Of a DNA stretch of 64,000 nucleotides, positions 34,047 to 43,162 are shown piece after piece; position 1 is the stretch's first letter; the number at the start of each line of letters is the position of its first letter. The notes under the pieces are model-generated. The model did not search any database and had not been told where the DNA came from. It saw nothing but the letters and a program-made list of their open reading frames with translations. The stretch spans positions 186,001-250,000 of the forward strand of contig NZ_JAPSKE010000003.1 of assembly GCF_031177825.1 (NCBI RefSeq), given 5' to 3'. The translations under genes and the position numbers were made by a program. Source of the stretch: Paenibacillus sp. (GTDB taxonomy: Bacteria > Bacillota > Bacilli > Paenibacillales > YIM-B00363).

Positions 34047-34900
34047 CCGACGCGAAGGAAAAGGCCTACATGACGATCGTCTACGCGATTCTTACGCTCC
34101 TCGCCCTCTGCGTCGTCTTCCCGATCTTATATGTCGTCTCGGTCTCGCTGACCCCTTATTCGGAGGTGCTGAAGAACGGCGGGTTCGCCATCTTCCCGAC
34201 CAAGATCAACTTCGAGACGTACCGCACCTTCCTGCAGGACAGCACGATTCCGAGAGCGTATCAGGTGACGCTGTTCATCACGGTCGTCGGTACGCTGGTG
34301 AACTTGATCGTAACGTCGCTTATGGCATATCCGCTCAGCAAGAAGAACATGCCGCTGCGCAATCCGATCCTGATGCTTGTCGTGTTTACGATGCTGTTCA
34401 GCGGGGGCACGATCCCGACGTACCTCATCGTGAAGGAGACCGGGCTGATCAATTCGGTGTGGGCGATGATCATTCCAAGCACGGTGGCGACGTTTTACTT
34501 GTTGATCATGAAGACGTTTTTCGAAAATTTACCGGAGAGCCTGGACGAAGCGGCCAAAATCGACGGCGCGAGCGAGCTTCGGATTCTGTGGCAAATCGTG
34601 CTTCCGCTGTCCATGCCGATTATGGCGACCGTCGGTTTGTTTTACGCCGTCGGGCATTGGAACGAATTTTTCGCGGCGATCATCTACGTCTCCGACAACG
34701 CTAAGCATCCGCTTCAGGTTATCCTCCGGGGTATGTTGAACCAGACGGAGCTGCCGGAGCTCGACTTCGAACGCATCGTTCCGACGGAGTCGCTGCAGAT
34801 GGCCGCGGTCGTATTATCCACGCTGCCGATCATCGTTGTTTATCCTTTTATCCAAAAATATTTCACTCAGGGCGCTCTGCTCGGGTCGGTAAAAGGTTAA
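34040..34900 (+). CDS. Sugar ABC transporter permease, YtcP/LplC-like
   Basis: 286 aa. ATG at 34040 chosen over 34025 because GGGGAG lies 7 nt upstream; it overlaps the previous gene by 7 bp. Six transmembrane helices, EAA loop DEAAKIDGASELRILWQIVLP, and the C-terminal YPFIQKYFTQGALLGSVKG that is a hallmark of this subfamily. Confidence 0.93.
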   Translation: MVTDAKEKAYMTIVYAILTLLALCVVFPILYVVSVSLTPYSEVLKNGGFAIFPTKINFETYRTFLQDSTIPRAYQVTLFITVVGTLVNLIVTSLMAYPLSKKNMPLRNPILMLVVFTMLFSGGTIPTYLIVKETGLINSVWAMIIPSTVATFYLLIMKTFFENLPESLDEAAKIDGASELRILWQIVLPLSMPIMATVGLFYAVGHWNEFFAAIIYVSDNAKHPLQVILRGMLNQTELPELDFERIVPTESLQMAAVVLSTLPIIVVYPFIQKYFTQGALLGSVKG

Positions 34901-34933
34901 CATACTCATATCCATGGAGAGGGGTTAGTAAAG

Positions 34934-36493
34934 ATGAAGAAAAGAACGGCAGGCATCATGACGCTTACGCTCTTGACGACGATGCTGCTCGCGGCTTGCG
35001 GCGGCGGCTCGTCGGGGACGGGAGAGGAACCGACTTCGGAGCAGCAGCCGCCGGCGAAGTCCGGCGAGACGTCGAAGGAGGAGAGCGAAGCGACGAAAGA
35101 GCCGATGGTCATTAACCTGTTCCGCGAAGGCCCGGCGCTGCCGGCGCCGGATCAAGACATTATTCTCCCCGAGTTAAATAAAGCGCTTCATATGGATTTG
35201 AAGTATAATACGGCGCCGACGGAATACGCGCAGCAATTGAACGTGAAGATCGCCGGGGGAACCCCGCCCGACGTGTTCGGCGTCAACAAGGTGCAGATGG
35301 AGCAGTTCGCGAAGCAAGGGATGCTGCTGGACTTAACTCCTTACCTGAAGGACATGAACCATCTGACGCCGGAGAACGGGTTCACGGAGTCGCACATGAA
35401 GAAGGGCGTCGTGGACGGGAAGCAGTACGCGATTCCGTATCGTCCTTTGATTCCGGTGCAGACGACGTATTGGGTCAGGCAGGACTGGCTGGATCAACTC
35501 GGATTGGAGAAGCCGACGACGCTTGACGAATTGAAAGCGGTTGCGAAGGCGTTCGTCGAACGGGATCCGGACGGCAACGGCAAGCACGATACGCTCGGCA
35601 TCACCGGCAACGGCTTTAACGGCACGCTCAGCCCGATCTTCGCCGCATTCGGCGTGGCGGCGCCCGGACAAATGATGATTCGCGACAATCAGGTCGTCTA
35701 TTCGACGGCGCTGCCGGAGACCGCGCAGGCGGTGGAGTTTATTAAGGGAATGATCGAGGAGAAGCTGATCGATCCGGAATTTTTGACCAACAACGGTCTG
35801 ATGCACCAAGAGAAAGCGTTCAAGGGGCAAGCGGGCATCGTGTATGCGCACTGGGCTCATATCAAGCGCCCGGATATGGTGGAGAAGATGAACGCGATTA
35901 ATCCCGACCAGGTATGGACGCAATTGGATGCGATGACCGGACCGGGCGGGAAGTTTGCGGACTTCTACGACGAGGGCGGGACGAACCTGCGCTTGGTGAT
36001 TCCGAAATCGCTGGAAAGCCAACCGGAGAAGGTCGCGAAAGTGCTGGAGTACATTAATTACGTCTCCGGCGGCGAAGGCCAGACTCTTGTAAACTATGGC
36101 ATTCAAGACCGGAATTATAAGGTCGTCGACGGCAAAATCGATATTATTGAGGAAATGGTTACGGAGATGGGCCATGCGAGCATCCACCAAATTACAGGAC
36201 GCATCGAAATGGAATATTTGCGGACGAAATTCGGGGATTTGGAGCCGTACTTCGCGTTTACGAACCAGCTGCCTTATATTAGCGTTTACACGAATTTCGC
36301 GTCGACGCCGGAAGGGGTCAATCCGGCGGATAAGTCGAAGTTCGAGGAAGAAGAAATGATTAAATTTATTCACGGGAAACGCCCGATCGCGGAGATGGAT
36401 GCGTTCCTCCAGACGTTGAAGGACACGTTCCAGCTCGATAAGTATATCTCGGAAGCGGATAAAGCGTTGAAGGATCTTGGGTTCATTAAATAA
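34934..36493 (+). CDS. Extracellular solute-binding lipoprotein (family 1-like)
   Basis: 519 aa. Lipoprotein signal with lipobox LLAAC, acylated cysteine C22, then a Gly/Ser/Glu linker. The mature part has the solute-binding family 1 pattern (PDVFGVNKVQMEQFAKQGMLLDLTPYL) and the calcium-loop-like DPDGNGKHDT typical of Paenibacillus LplA-like proteins. It captures an oligosaccharide or monosaccharide for the two permeases. Confidence 0.93.
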   Translation: MKKRTAGIMTLTLLTTMLLAACGGGSSGTGEEPTSEQQPPAKSGETSKEESEATKEPMVINLFREGPALPAPDQDIILPELNKALHMDLKYNTAPTEYAQQLNVKIAGGTPPDVFGVNKVQMEQFAKQGMLLDLTPYLKDMNHLTPENGFTESHMKKGVVDGKQYAIPYRPLIPVQTTYWVRQDWLDQLGLEKPTTLDELKAVAKAFVERDPDGNGKHDTLGITGNGFNGTLSPIFAAFGVAAPGQMMIRDNQVVYSTALPETAQAVEFIKGMIEEKLIDPEFLTNNGLMHQEKAFKGQAGIVYAHWAHIKRPDMVEKMNAINPDQVWTQLDAMTGPGGKFADFYDEGGTNLRLVIPKSLESQPEKVAKVLEYINYVSGGEGQTLVNYGIQDRNYKVVDGKIDIIEEMVTEMGHASIHQITGRIEMEYLRTKFGDLEPYFAFTNQLPYISVYTNFASTPEGVNPADKSKFEEEEMIKFIHGKRPIAEMDAFLQTLKDTFQLDKYISEADKALKDLGFIK

Positions 36494-36508
36494 AGGAGGC
36501 GATCTTGA

Positions 36509-37834
36509 ATGGCGGCGTTGACTTTCCAACGCGACATCGACATCGCCGCCGAGTACGACGTCGTCGTATTCGGCGGCGGCTCCGCCGGTTGCATGGCGGC
36601 GATTCAGTCGGGCAGAGCCGGGGCGAAGACCGCTTTGATCGAGAAGAACGGCATCCTTGGAGGAACGACCGTCGTCGCATCCGTCAATTTCCCCGGTCTG
36701 TTTCACGCCTGGGGCAAGCAAGTGATCGCCGGGATCGGTTGGGAGATCGTCGAGGAGACGGCCCGCCGCGGCGGCGCCGTCCTGCCCGACTTCTCCGTTC
36801 CTTACGGTCATCGGCATTGGGAGCATCAAATTCTCGTGAATCGGTTTTTGTACAGCGCGATTCTAGACGAAACTTGCGCGGCGGCGGGGGTCGACTTGAG
36901 GTTCCACGAGATGCCGGCTGCGCTGGAGATCGCGGACGATCGCGTGCTGATCGCGATCGCCGGGAAGACGGGTCTAAGCTTCATTCGCGCGAAGCAAGTC
37001 ATCGATGCGACCGGCGATGCCAATATCGCCCATTTGATGGGGTACGCGCTGGAGAGCGAGAAGCATCCTCAGCCCGGAACGCTGATCTACGAGCTGTCCG
37101 GGTATCGGTGGGAGGATGTCGATCAAGAGCGGCTGCTACGGCTGTACGAGGAAGCGCTGGCGGAAGGCGCGCTGCTTCGGACGGATCACACGAGCGCGAG
37201 CGGCACGATTCCGTTCCTGAAGGAGCTGCGCGCCGGCGGCGGCAACTTCATGCATGTGACCGGGATCGACGGAGCCGATTCGGCTTCTCGTTCGAAGGCC
37301 GAAGTGCAGGCTCGGCAAGCGTTGATGCGGATCTACCGCTTCTTGCGGCGCGTGCCCGGGTGCGAGAGGCTGCAGGTCGGCTATGTAGCCAACGAGTGCG
37401 GCATCCGGGAGACGAGGCGGATCGTGGGGGAACGCAGGATCACGCATAAGGATTATGTAAGCGGGCAGGTTTGGCAGGATGCCGTCTGTTACAGCTTCTA
37501 TCCGATCGACGTGCATCGCCATGGCGACAACACGACGGATATTCGGCCCTTGTCCGAAGGCGTCTATCCGACGATCCCGTTATCCGCGCTTATTCCGAGA
37601 GGCAGCGATCGTCTGCTTGCGGCCGGCCGTTGCATCTCCGGCGATCAGGAGGCTAGCTCGGCCTATCGCGTCCAGGCTTCTTGCATGGCCACCGGCCAGG
37701 CGGCGGGCGCCGCCGCCGCGCTTGCGGCGCAAGGGGACGTGTCCGTCCGCCGGATCGATGCAGCAGCGGTGCGCGCGCTGCTCGAGCGGCACGGCGCGAT
37801 CGTCCCGCGTCCGGCTCCGGATCCGTCAAGGTAA
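36509..37834 (+). CDS. FAD-dependent oxidoreductase
   Basis: 441 aa; perfect AAAGGAGG 9 nt before the ATG. N-terminal dinucleotide motif VVVFGGGSAGCMAAIQSGRAG (split here by position 20-40), GGTTVVASVNFPGLFH, and the C-terminal FAD-binding motif RLLAAGRCISGDQEASSAYRVQ of the FAD_oxidored (PF12831) family. Members act in sugar-catabolic clusters, for example oxidising uncommon sugars or polyols. It is the last gene of the sugar module, 15 bp after the lipoprotein gene, and probably acts on the imported substrate. Confidence 0.9.
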   Translation: MAALTFQRDIDIAAEYDVVVFGGGSAGCMAAIQSGRAGAKTALIEKNGILGGTTVVASVNFPGLFHAWGKQVIAGIGWEIVEETARRGGAVLPDFSVPYGHRHWEHQILVNRFLYSAILDETCAAAGVDLRFHEMPAALEIADDRVLIAIAGKTGLSFIRAKQVIDATGDANIAHLMGYALESEKHPQPGTLIYELSGYRWEDVDQERLLRLYEEALAEGALLRTDHTSASGTIPFLKELRAGGGNFMHVTGIDGADSASRSKAEVQARQALMRIYRFLRRVPGCERLQVGYVANECGIRETRRIVGERRITHKDYVSGQVWQDAVCYSFYPIDVHRHGDNTTDIRPLSEGVYPTIPLSALIPRGSDRLLAAGRCISGDQEASSAYRVQASCMATGQAAGAAAALAAQGDVSVRRIDAAAVRALLERHGAIVPRPAPDPSR

Positions 37835-37846
37835 CTTATACGCAAA

Positions 37847-37890
37847 GAAATCGCCGCATCCTCCCAGATCATGGAGTGTGCGGCGATTTC
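37847..37890. terminator. Bidirectional terminator
   Basis: GAAATCGCCGCA pairs with TGCGGCGATTTC around a 20-nt loop, between the converging oxidoreductase and catalase genes. Confidence 0.8.
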
Positions 37891-37913
37891 CGTCATTCGG
37901 ATGAAATTCGGGT

Positions 37914-40040
37914 TTACCCCGGCACTTGGCCGACCAGCAGCATCTCGCGTTCCCAGTGGCGGTGCTGCGCCATGGCATCCGCGAATGCGGTGCCGAAAGC
38001 GGCAAGATCCGTTGCGTTGCGGACGGAGATCGTTCCCATCTCGTTGAACAGCTGCCCTTGGGTGTCGATTCCGGCCAGCGTCGTTCCGACGATCTGGGAG
38101 GCCGCCAGCAGATCGACGCCTTCGTTGGACGCGCCGACGGTCTTGGCATGCTTGAAAGCTTCGTTTACGAAGTGGAGCGCGTCGCCATAGCCTTGTAGGG
38201 CGTCGACGCTTTCCCGACCGCCCGGAATGTAGACGGCATCATAGTAGACGGAGGCGGTATTCAAGAAATGCTTGTTCGTTTCGATCTGCGGACCTTCCGC
38301 GCTCGTATACATCCCCAATCGCTTGGCGACGACGTCCGCTCTCACGCCTGCGTCGTTCAACGCATTGAGCATCTGCGTCACTTCGTTATGGCTGAACCCA
38401 TGATCGAGCACGATCGCCGCCTTACGGGTCCGCGCCGTCTTCACGGTGTTTATCTGGCTTAACGCGGGAGAAGATGCCGTAGTCTGCGCCTGCTCCGGGG
38501 ACGCAGCGGGCGGCGTCGCCCCGACCCCCTCGGCGATCTTCACCGCCAGGCCGTTGTCTACCCGGTTGAACATGTCGACGACGCGTTGCCGGATCTCCTT
38601 GCTCATCACGCTGCCCACCTCGAAATGGAATGCCTTGACGATATGTTCCTGCTCGATCGCCGACATGCTGTTCCAGAACAGTCTGGCTTGGCTGAAATGG
38701 TCGTTGAAGCTTTCGCTGCGCGCACGAACCTTTTTGCCCTCCACCTTTTCCGCGTAGTGCTTGTACCCGTCAGGTGCCGGGAATGGCGAGTTCCCCTGTA
38801 TCGAGTTCGGCGAATAACTGGTAACGCCCCGGTCGATCGTCATGCGATGATATCCGTCGCGTTGATTGTTGTGTACTGGCGCCACCGGCCGGTTGATCGG
38901 AATCTCGTGGAAGTTCGGGCCGCCCAGTCGGATTAATTGCGTATCCGTATAAGAAAATAACCGTCCCTGGAGCAGCGGATCGTTCGTGAAGTCGATGCCG
39001 GGCACGACATGCCCAGGGTGGAACGCCACTTGCTCGGTTTCGGCGAAGAAGTTCTCCACATTGCGATTCAAGGTCATCTTGCCGACCTTCACTACAGGAA
39101 TCGTCTCTTCGGGCCAAATCTTGGTCGGGTCCAAAATGTCGAAGTCGAACTTGAATTCGTCAGCCTCGTCCAAGAATTGCATGCCGAGCTCGAATTCGGG
39201 GAAATCCCCCATGTTGACGGCATCGTACAGGTCGCGGCGATGCACGTCCGGATCCTTCCCGGCCAGCTTCTGCGCCTCGTCCCAGACGAGTGAATGTACG
39301 CCGAGCATGGGCTTCCAATGGAATTTCACGAAGGTGGCTTTCCCTTGCGCATTGACGAGTCGGAACGTGTGGACCCCGAAGCCCTCCATCATCCGGAAGC
39401 TTCTCGGGATGCCCCGGTCCGAGAGGAGCCACATGATCATATGAGCGGTTTCCGTATTGCTCACGACGAAATCCCAAAACGTATCATGCGCCGCGGAGGC
39501 CTGCGGAATTTCATTATGCGGCTCCGGCTTGATGGAATGCACCATATCCGGGAATTTGATGGCGTCTTGAATGAAGAATACAGGCATATTGTTGGCGACG
39601 AGGTCGTAGTTGCCTTCTTCGGTGTAAAACTTGGTGGAAAACCCTCGAACGTCCCGCACTGTATCGGCCGAACCGCGAGAGCCGACGACCGTCGAAAACC
39701 TGACGAAGACGGGAGTTCGCGTCGAAGGATCTTGCAGGAACTTAGCCGAGGTATATTCCGTCAGGGGCTTGTATACCTGGAAGACGCCGTGCACGCCGAA
39801 GCCGCGGGCGTGGACGACGCGCTCGGGAATCCGCTCATGGTCGAAGTGCGTCATTTTCTCGCGAAAGTGGAAATCCTCCATCAAGGTCGGACCGCGTCCG
39901 CCGGCTTTCAAAGAATCATTCGTATCGGTCACCTTGACCCCTTGATTCGTCGTCAGCGGTTGATTCGTATGATCAACCGTATACTCGTTCAACTGATCCT
40001 GCTTTGCCGTTTCGCTAGGCGGGCGATTCTGTTCCAACAT
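37914..40040 (-). CDS. katE: Large-subunit catalase (KatE/HPII type)
   Basis: 708 aa from ATG 40040; the in-frame ATG at 40055 is 5 codons upstream, but AGGAGG lies between the two. Decomposes hydrogen peroxide. Catalase core about 35-510 with the catalytic His H77 in RVVHARGFGVHG, the haem-side Asn region and the proximal Tyr in RLFSYTDTQLIRLGGPNFHEIP. The C-terminal ~150 residues are the flavodoxin/GATase1-like domain of large catalases (KAAIVLDHGFSHNEVTQML). Behind a sigma-B-like promoter, as for B. subtilis katE. Confidence 0.95.
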   Translation of the reverse strand: MLEQNRPPSETAKQDQLNEYTVDHTNQPLTTNQGVKVTDTNDSLKAGGRGPTLMEDFHFREKMTHFDHERIPERVVHARGFGVHGVFQVYKPLTEYTSAKFLQDPSTRTPVFVRFSTVVGSRGSADTVRDVRGFSTKFYTEEGNYDLVANNMPVFFIQDAIKFPDMVHSIKPEPHNEIPQASAAHDTFWDFVVSNTETAHMIMWLLSDRGIPRSFRMMEGFGVHTFRLVNAQGKATFVKFHWKPMLGVHSLVWDEAQKLAGKDPDVHRRDLYDAVNMGDFPEFELGMQFLDEADEFKFDFDILDPTKIWPEETIPVVKVGKMTLNRNVENFFAETEQVAFHPGHVVPGIDFTNDPLLQGRLFSYTDTQLIRLGGPNFHEIPINRPVAPVHNNQRDGYHRMTIDRGVTSYSPNSIQGNSPFPAPDGYKHYAEKVEGKKVRARSESFNDHFSQARLFWNSMSAIEQEHIVKAFHFEVGSVMSKEIRQRVVDMFNRVDNGLAVKIAEGVGATPPAASPEQAQTTASSPALSQINTVKTARTRKAAIVLDHGFSHNEVTQMLNALNDAGVRADVVAKRLGMYTSAEGPQIETNKHFLNTASVYYDAVYIPGGRESVDALQGYGDALHFVNEAFKHAKTVGASNEGVDLLAASQIVGTTLAGIDTQGQLFNEMGTISVRNATDLAAFGTAFADAMAQHRHWEREMLLVGQVPG

Positions 40041-40074
40041 GAAACCTCCTGACATTTACCTACTTACCCCTTTT

Positions 40075-40100
40075 ATACCCCGCGCAAGCCTGGAGTAAAC
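40075..40100 (-). promoter_or_regulatory. Sigma-B-like promoter of katE
   Basis: On the minus strand: GTTTAC, 14-bp spacer, GGGTAT, about 35 bp before the ATG. Consensus for B. subtilis sigma-B is GTTTAA-N12/14-GGGTAT. Confidence 0.6.
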
Positions 40101-40110
40101 TTTCGTTTAT

Positions 40111-40148
40111 TGCTCCCTCCTTGGCATAGAGAGCGCAAGGAGGGAGCA
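40111..40148. repeat. 12-bp perfect inverted repeat upstream of the katE promoter
   Basis: TGCTCCCTCCTT-N14-AAGGAGGGAGCA. No T-run follows on either strand, so it may be an operator or insulating hairpin rather than a terminator. Confidence 0.5.
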
Positions 40149-40189
40149 GATCGTCGCGGGGAGCGCGTCGCGGAAGAGATATGGCAGGG

Positions 40190-40222
40190 CAAAATAAAAG
40201 CCCTCCCGGTTCCCGGGAGGGC
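40190..40222 (-). terminator. Terminator of manA
   Basis: GCCCTCCCGG-TTC-CCGGGAGGGC, followed on the minus strand by TTTTATTTT. Confidence 0.85.
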
Positions 40223-40230
40223 GATGTTGC

Positions 40231-41208
40231 TTACGGCTGAGGCACGTAGCTGCGGAGCACAGTGACGGCGCCGGTAAGCGTATATGCGCCGAGGTTGGCC
40301 GGGAGGAGGAAGCAGTCGCCCGGCTTCAAGGCCGCCGTCTCGCCGTCGGCCCAGCGGATGGCGCCTTCGCCTTCGCAGGCGATCAGAATCTGAAAGCTTG
40401 CCGCGGACGTGGACAGCGCCCACTCGCCGCCGACCCGGCCCTTCTCCACCGTGAAGTAAGGGGAGGCGGCGAGCGGCAGCCACGCGTTGTCTTGCGCGAG
40501 CTCGGTCTTGCCGTACGAGGCGCCGGCGCCGTCGTACGCGATGACGTTCAGCGAATCCTCGATATGGAGCTCGCGCGGCTTGCCGTCCAGTCCCGGACGG
40601 TTATAGTCGTACAGGCGGTAGGTCGTGTCGGAGTTCTGCTGAATCTCCGCCACGAGGACGCCCGCCCCGAGCGCATGCACGGTTCCCGCAGGAATGTAGA
40701 ACGTGTCGCCCGGCTTCGCCTCCACCTCGTGCAGGCAATCCATGATTCGGTCCTCCGCGATCGCCTTCGCGAGCGACTCCCGGTCGACGCCGTCCTTCAT
40801 CCCGTAAATGATTTTCGCTCCCGGCTTCGCGTCGAGCACGTACCACATCTCCGTCTTGCCCAGCTCGCCCGCGCCGAGGCGCTCGTACTCGTCGTTCGGA
40901 TGCACTTGCACCGACAGGTCGTCGCTGCAGTCGAGCAGCTTGATCAGCAGCGGGAAGCGCCCCGTCTTCGCCGACACCCCGCGCGTTCCGAGCCACTCCG
41001 CGCCGAACCGCTCGCGAAGCTCGTCGAGACGTACGCCCGCAAGCGGACCGTCCGCGACTAGAGTCGTGCCGTTCGGGTGCTCCCCGATCATCCAGCCTTC
41101 GCCGATATTGCCCGGCGGCAGGTCGAAGCCGAATCGCTCCAACTCCCGCGCGCCCCAGACGCGTTCCTTAAATTCCGGTACAAACTTCAATGGATATGGC
41201 GTTACCAC
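40231..41208 (-). CDS. manA: Mannose-6-phosphate isomerase, class I
   Basis: 325 aa, GTG start at 41208 with GGGGAGATG upstream. Interconverts mannose-6-P and fructose-6-P in the cytoplasm. Zinc-site motifs QVHPNDEYE and AGTVHALG, plus the family start KFVPEFKERVWGARELERF. The length is that of short Firmicute ManA. Monocistronic with its own terminator. Confidence 0.93.
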   Translation of the reverse strand: MVTPYPLKFVPEFKERVWGARELERFGFDLPPGNIGEGWMIGEHPNGTTLVADGPLAGVRLDELRERFGAEWLGTRGVSAKTGRFPLLIKLLDCSDDLSVQVHPNDEYERLGAGELGKTEMWYVLDAKPGAKIIYGMKDGVDRESLAKAIAEDRIMDCLHEVEAKPGDTFYIPAGTVHALGAGVLVAEIQQNSDTTYRLYDYNRPGLDGKPRELHIEDSLNVIAYDGAGASYGKTELAQDNAWLPLAASPYFTVEKGRVGGEWALSTSAASFQILIACEGEGAIRWADGETAALKPGDCFLLPANLGAYTLTGAVTVLRSYVPQP

Positions 41209-41247
41209 GAAATCATCTCCCCTATCTCCCCTATAAGTGCGAATGCT

Positions 41248-41826
41248 TTAGTTCCGTTTCTCCACGGCCACCACGTACGGCGGCGCGCTGCGTTGATTGA
41301 CGAACCGATACGTCATCGCCTGAAACCGCTCCTGCGGAACGCCCGCCGCCCATGCCTCGACGGCGCCGGCCTCCTCGGCGCCGCCCGCGTGGCCCGGGTA
41401 CACGACGGCGCATAGGACGCCGCCGGGCCGCAGCGACGCGAGCCCCGCGTCCAGCGCCTGCAGCGTCGACGCGGGCGTCGTCACGACGCTGTGATCGCCG
41501 CCGGGCAGGTAGCCGAGGTTGAACAGGACGGCGGCGACGCGGCCGTGCGCTTCGGCGGGCAGCGCCTCGGCCAGCTCCGCGTGGTCGCGCAGCAGCAGCG
41601 AGCACCGCGAAGCCGGCACGCCGGCCGCCGCCAACCGCTCGCGGGTGTTCGCCAGCGCGGCCTCCTGCACGTCGAACGCGATTACGCGCCCGCCGTCGCC
41701 CACGAGGCCCGCCAGAAACAGCGTGTCGTGCCCGTTGCCCATCGTCGCGTCGACCGCGATGTCCCCGGGCCGCACGCGCTCCCGAACCAAGGCGTGAGCG
41801 AACGACAGGATCGAAAGAAAGCCCAC
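41248..41826 (-). CDS. mnmM: tRNA mnm5(s2)U methyltransferase MnmM (YtqB family)
   Basis: 192 aa, GTG start at 41826, 7 bp after the stop of the radical SAM gene. SAM motif I DATMGNGHDTLFLAGLVG and the NLGYLPGGD loop identify the rRNA_methylase/YtqB family (PF06962). B. subtilis YtqB was shown to methylate 5-aminomethyl-2-thiouridine at the tRNA wobble position. Its pairing with the YtqA-type radical SAM gene upstream supports that role here. Confidence 0.87.
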   Translation of the reverse strand: MGFLSILSFAHALVRERVRPGDIAVDATMGNGHDTLFLAGLVGDGGRVIAFDVQEAALANTRERLAAAGVPASRCSLLLRDHAELAEALPAEAHGRVAAVLFNLGYLPGGDHSVVTTPASTLQALDAGLASLRPGGVLCAVVYPGHAGGAEEAGAVEAWAAGVPQERFQAMTYRFVNQRSAPPYVVAVEKRN

Positions 41827-41833
41827 TCCGCGC

Positions 41834-42802
41834 TTACCCCCTGATCCCCGCGGCCGCGGGCCGCCACAGCTTGCCCTGCCACGTATCGCGCCGGACGAGC
41901 TCGGCGTCGATCGCGTTCAGCACTTCCCACTTGCGCAGGCTCCACATCGGCCCGATCAGCAGGTCGCGCGGCGCGTCGCCGGTCACCCGGTGCACGATCA
42001 TCTCCGGCGGCAGACGCTCGAGCGTATCGACGACGAGGCCGACGTACTCGTCCCGTTCGAGGAAACGCAGCAGCCCGGCCTCGTACTGCTTCACCATCGG
42101 CGTCTTGCGCATGAGGTGAAGCAGATGGATCTTAATCCCCTGTACGTCCATGCGGGCGACCGCCTCGCCAGTCTCGAGCATCATCTCGTGCGTCTCCTGC
42201 GGCAAGCCGTAAATAACGTGCGCGCACACGCGAATGCCGCGGGCGCGCAGCTTCTCCACCGCGCGCGAATACGTCTCGGTGTCGTGCGCCCGATTGATGA
42301 GCGTCGACGTCGACTCGTGCACCGTCTGCAGCCCCATCTCGAGCCACAAGTACGTCCGCTCGTTCAGCTCCGCCAAGTAGTCGATGACGTCGTCCGGCAA
42401 GCAGTCCGGGCGCGTCGCGATCGACAGCCCCACGACCCCCGGCAGCTCGAGGATCGCTTCGTAGTACTCGCGCAGCTCGCTCACCGGCGCGTACGTATTC
42501 GTGTACGCCTGGAAGTAGCCGATATACTTCGCGTTCGGCCACTTCGCGTGCTGGCGGTCGCGCACCTTCTCGAACTGCACGACGAGGTCGTCGCGCCGGC
42601 TGCCGGCGAAGTCGCCGGATCCGCGGGCGCTGCAGAACGTACAGCCGCCCGTAGCGATGGTGCCGTCCCGGTTCGGGCACGTGAAGCCGGCGTCGAGCAT
42701 CACCTTGAATACCTTCTCGCCGAACTGCTCCCGCATTTCGGTATTCCATGTATGAAACCGCTTGTCCCCCCAGAGAAGAGGGGCGTCGCTCAAGCGCGTC
42801 AT
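41834..42802 (-). CDS. mnmL: Radical SAM protein MnmL (YtqA/TIGR01212 family)
   Basis: 322 aa; ATG 42802 begins at MTRLSDAPLLWGDKRFHTWN, the conserved family start; an 18-residue in-frame extension is not conserved-looking. The iron-sulphur motif is CPNRDGTIATGGCTFC, followed by YFQAYTNTYAP and a LGLQT-like element (LEMGLQTVHESTS). MnmL/MnmM form an alternative route to mnm5s2U from cmnm5s2U in Bacillus. Co-transcribed with mnmM. Confidence 0.85.
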   Translation of the reverse strand: MTRLSDAPLLWGDKRFHTWNTEMREQFGEKVFKVMLDAGFTCPNRDGTIATGGCTFCSARGSGDFAGSRRDDLVVQFEKVRDRQHAKWPNAKYIGYFQAYTNTYAPVSELREYYEAILELPGVVGLSIATRPDCLPDDVIDYLAELNERTYLWLEMGLQTVHESTSTLINRAHDTETYSRAVEKLRARGIRVCAHVIYGLPQETHEMMLETGEAVARMDVQGIKIHLLHLMRKTPMVKQYEAGLLRFLERDEYVGLVVDTLERLPPEMIVHRVTGDAPRDLLIGPMWSLRKWEVLNAIDAELVRRDTWQGKLWRPAAAGIRG

Positions 42803-43018
42803 TCGAAACCATCTCGATTCGTAAAAAAAATTTTGCGTCCTTCTATTGTACCGCAATTGAGCGAAGGAGGAAACTGGACCGAAATCGGCCGGGGAAAGAT
42901 CGACAGTGCGTATTTTCCGACCAGAATCCCTTTAAAAACCGTACGTTTCGAGAGTGAATCGCCAAGATAATACGGAGTCGAGACAAGCCCGTTTTCCACT
43001 GGAGACAGCGCTTTCAAC
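42803..43018. other. Intergenic region upstream of mnmL
   Basis: About 215 bp between divergent units. No coding signal or RNA structure beyond the promoter at 43019 was recognised. Confidence 0.4.
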
Positions 43019-43047
43019 TTGACATATCTAACATATTATGTTATATT
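43019..43047 (+). promoter_or_regulatory. Strong promoter with perfect palindromic operator
   Basis: TTGACA, 17-bp spacer, TATATT: near-consensus. The spacer contains TAACATA-T-TATGTTA (43029-43043), a perfect 7-1-7 palindrome reaching into the -10. It should be a repressor site. About 116 bp of leader precede the small gene, including AAGGAAAATCCTT. Confidence 0.75.
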
Positions 43048-43162
43048 ACAAGTGTGTCGCAGCAAGGAAAATCCTTGTATCACTGCCGTGTTGTTTGGGG
43101 TTTGTGCGGGAAGGGCACACTGATCTTACCTTCCGAAAATTTGCATAGACGAGGTGATCGAC

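Noticed and set aside
35333..36829. 498-codon minus-strand frame opposite the solute-binding protein
   Set aside because: Antisense shadow of a well-supported lipoprotein gene.
43029..43043. Fur or Zur box
   Set aside because: TAACATATTATGTTA lacks the Fur TGATAAT and Zur patterns, so it is left as an operator of unknown type.
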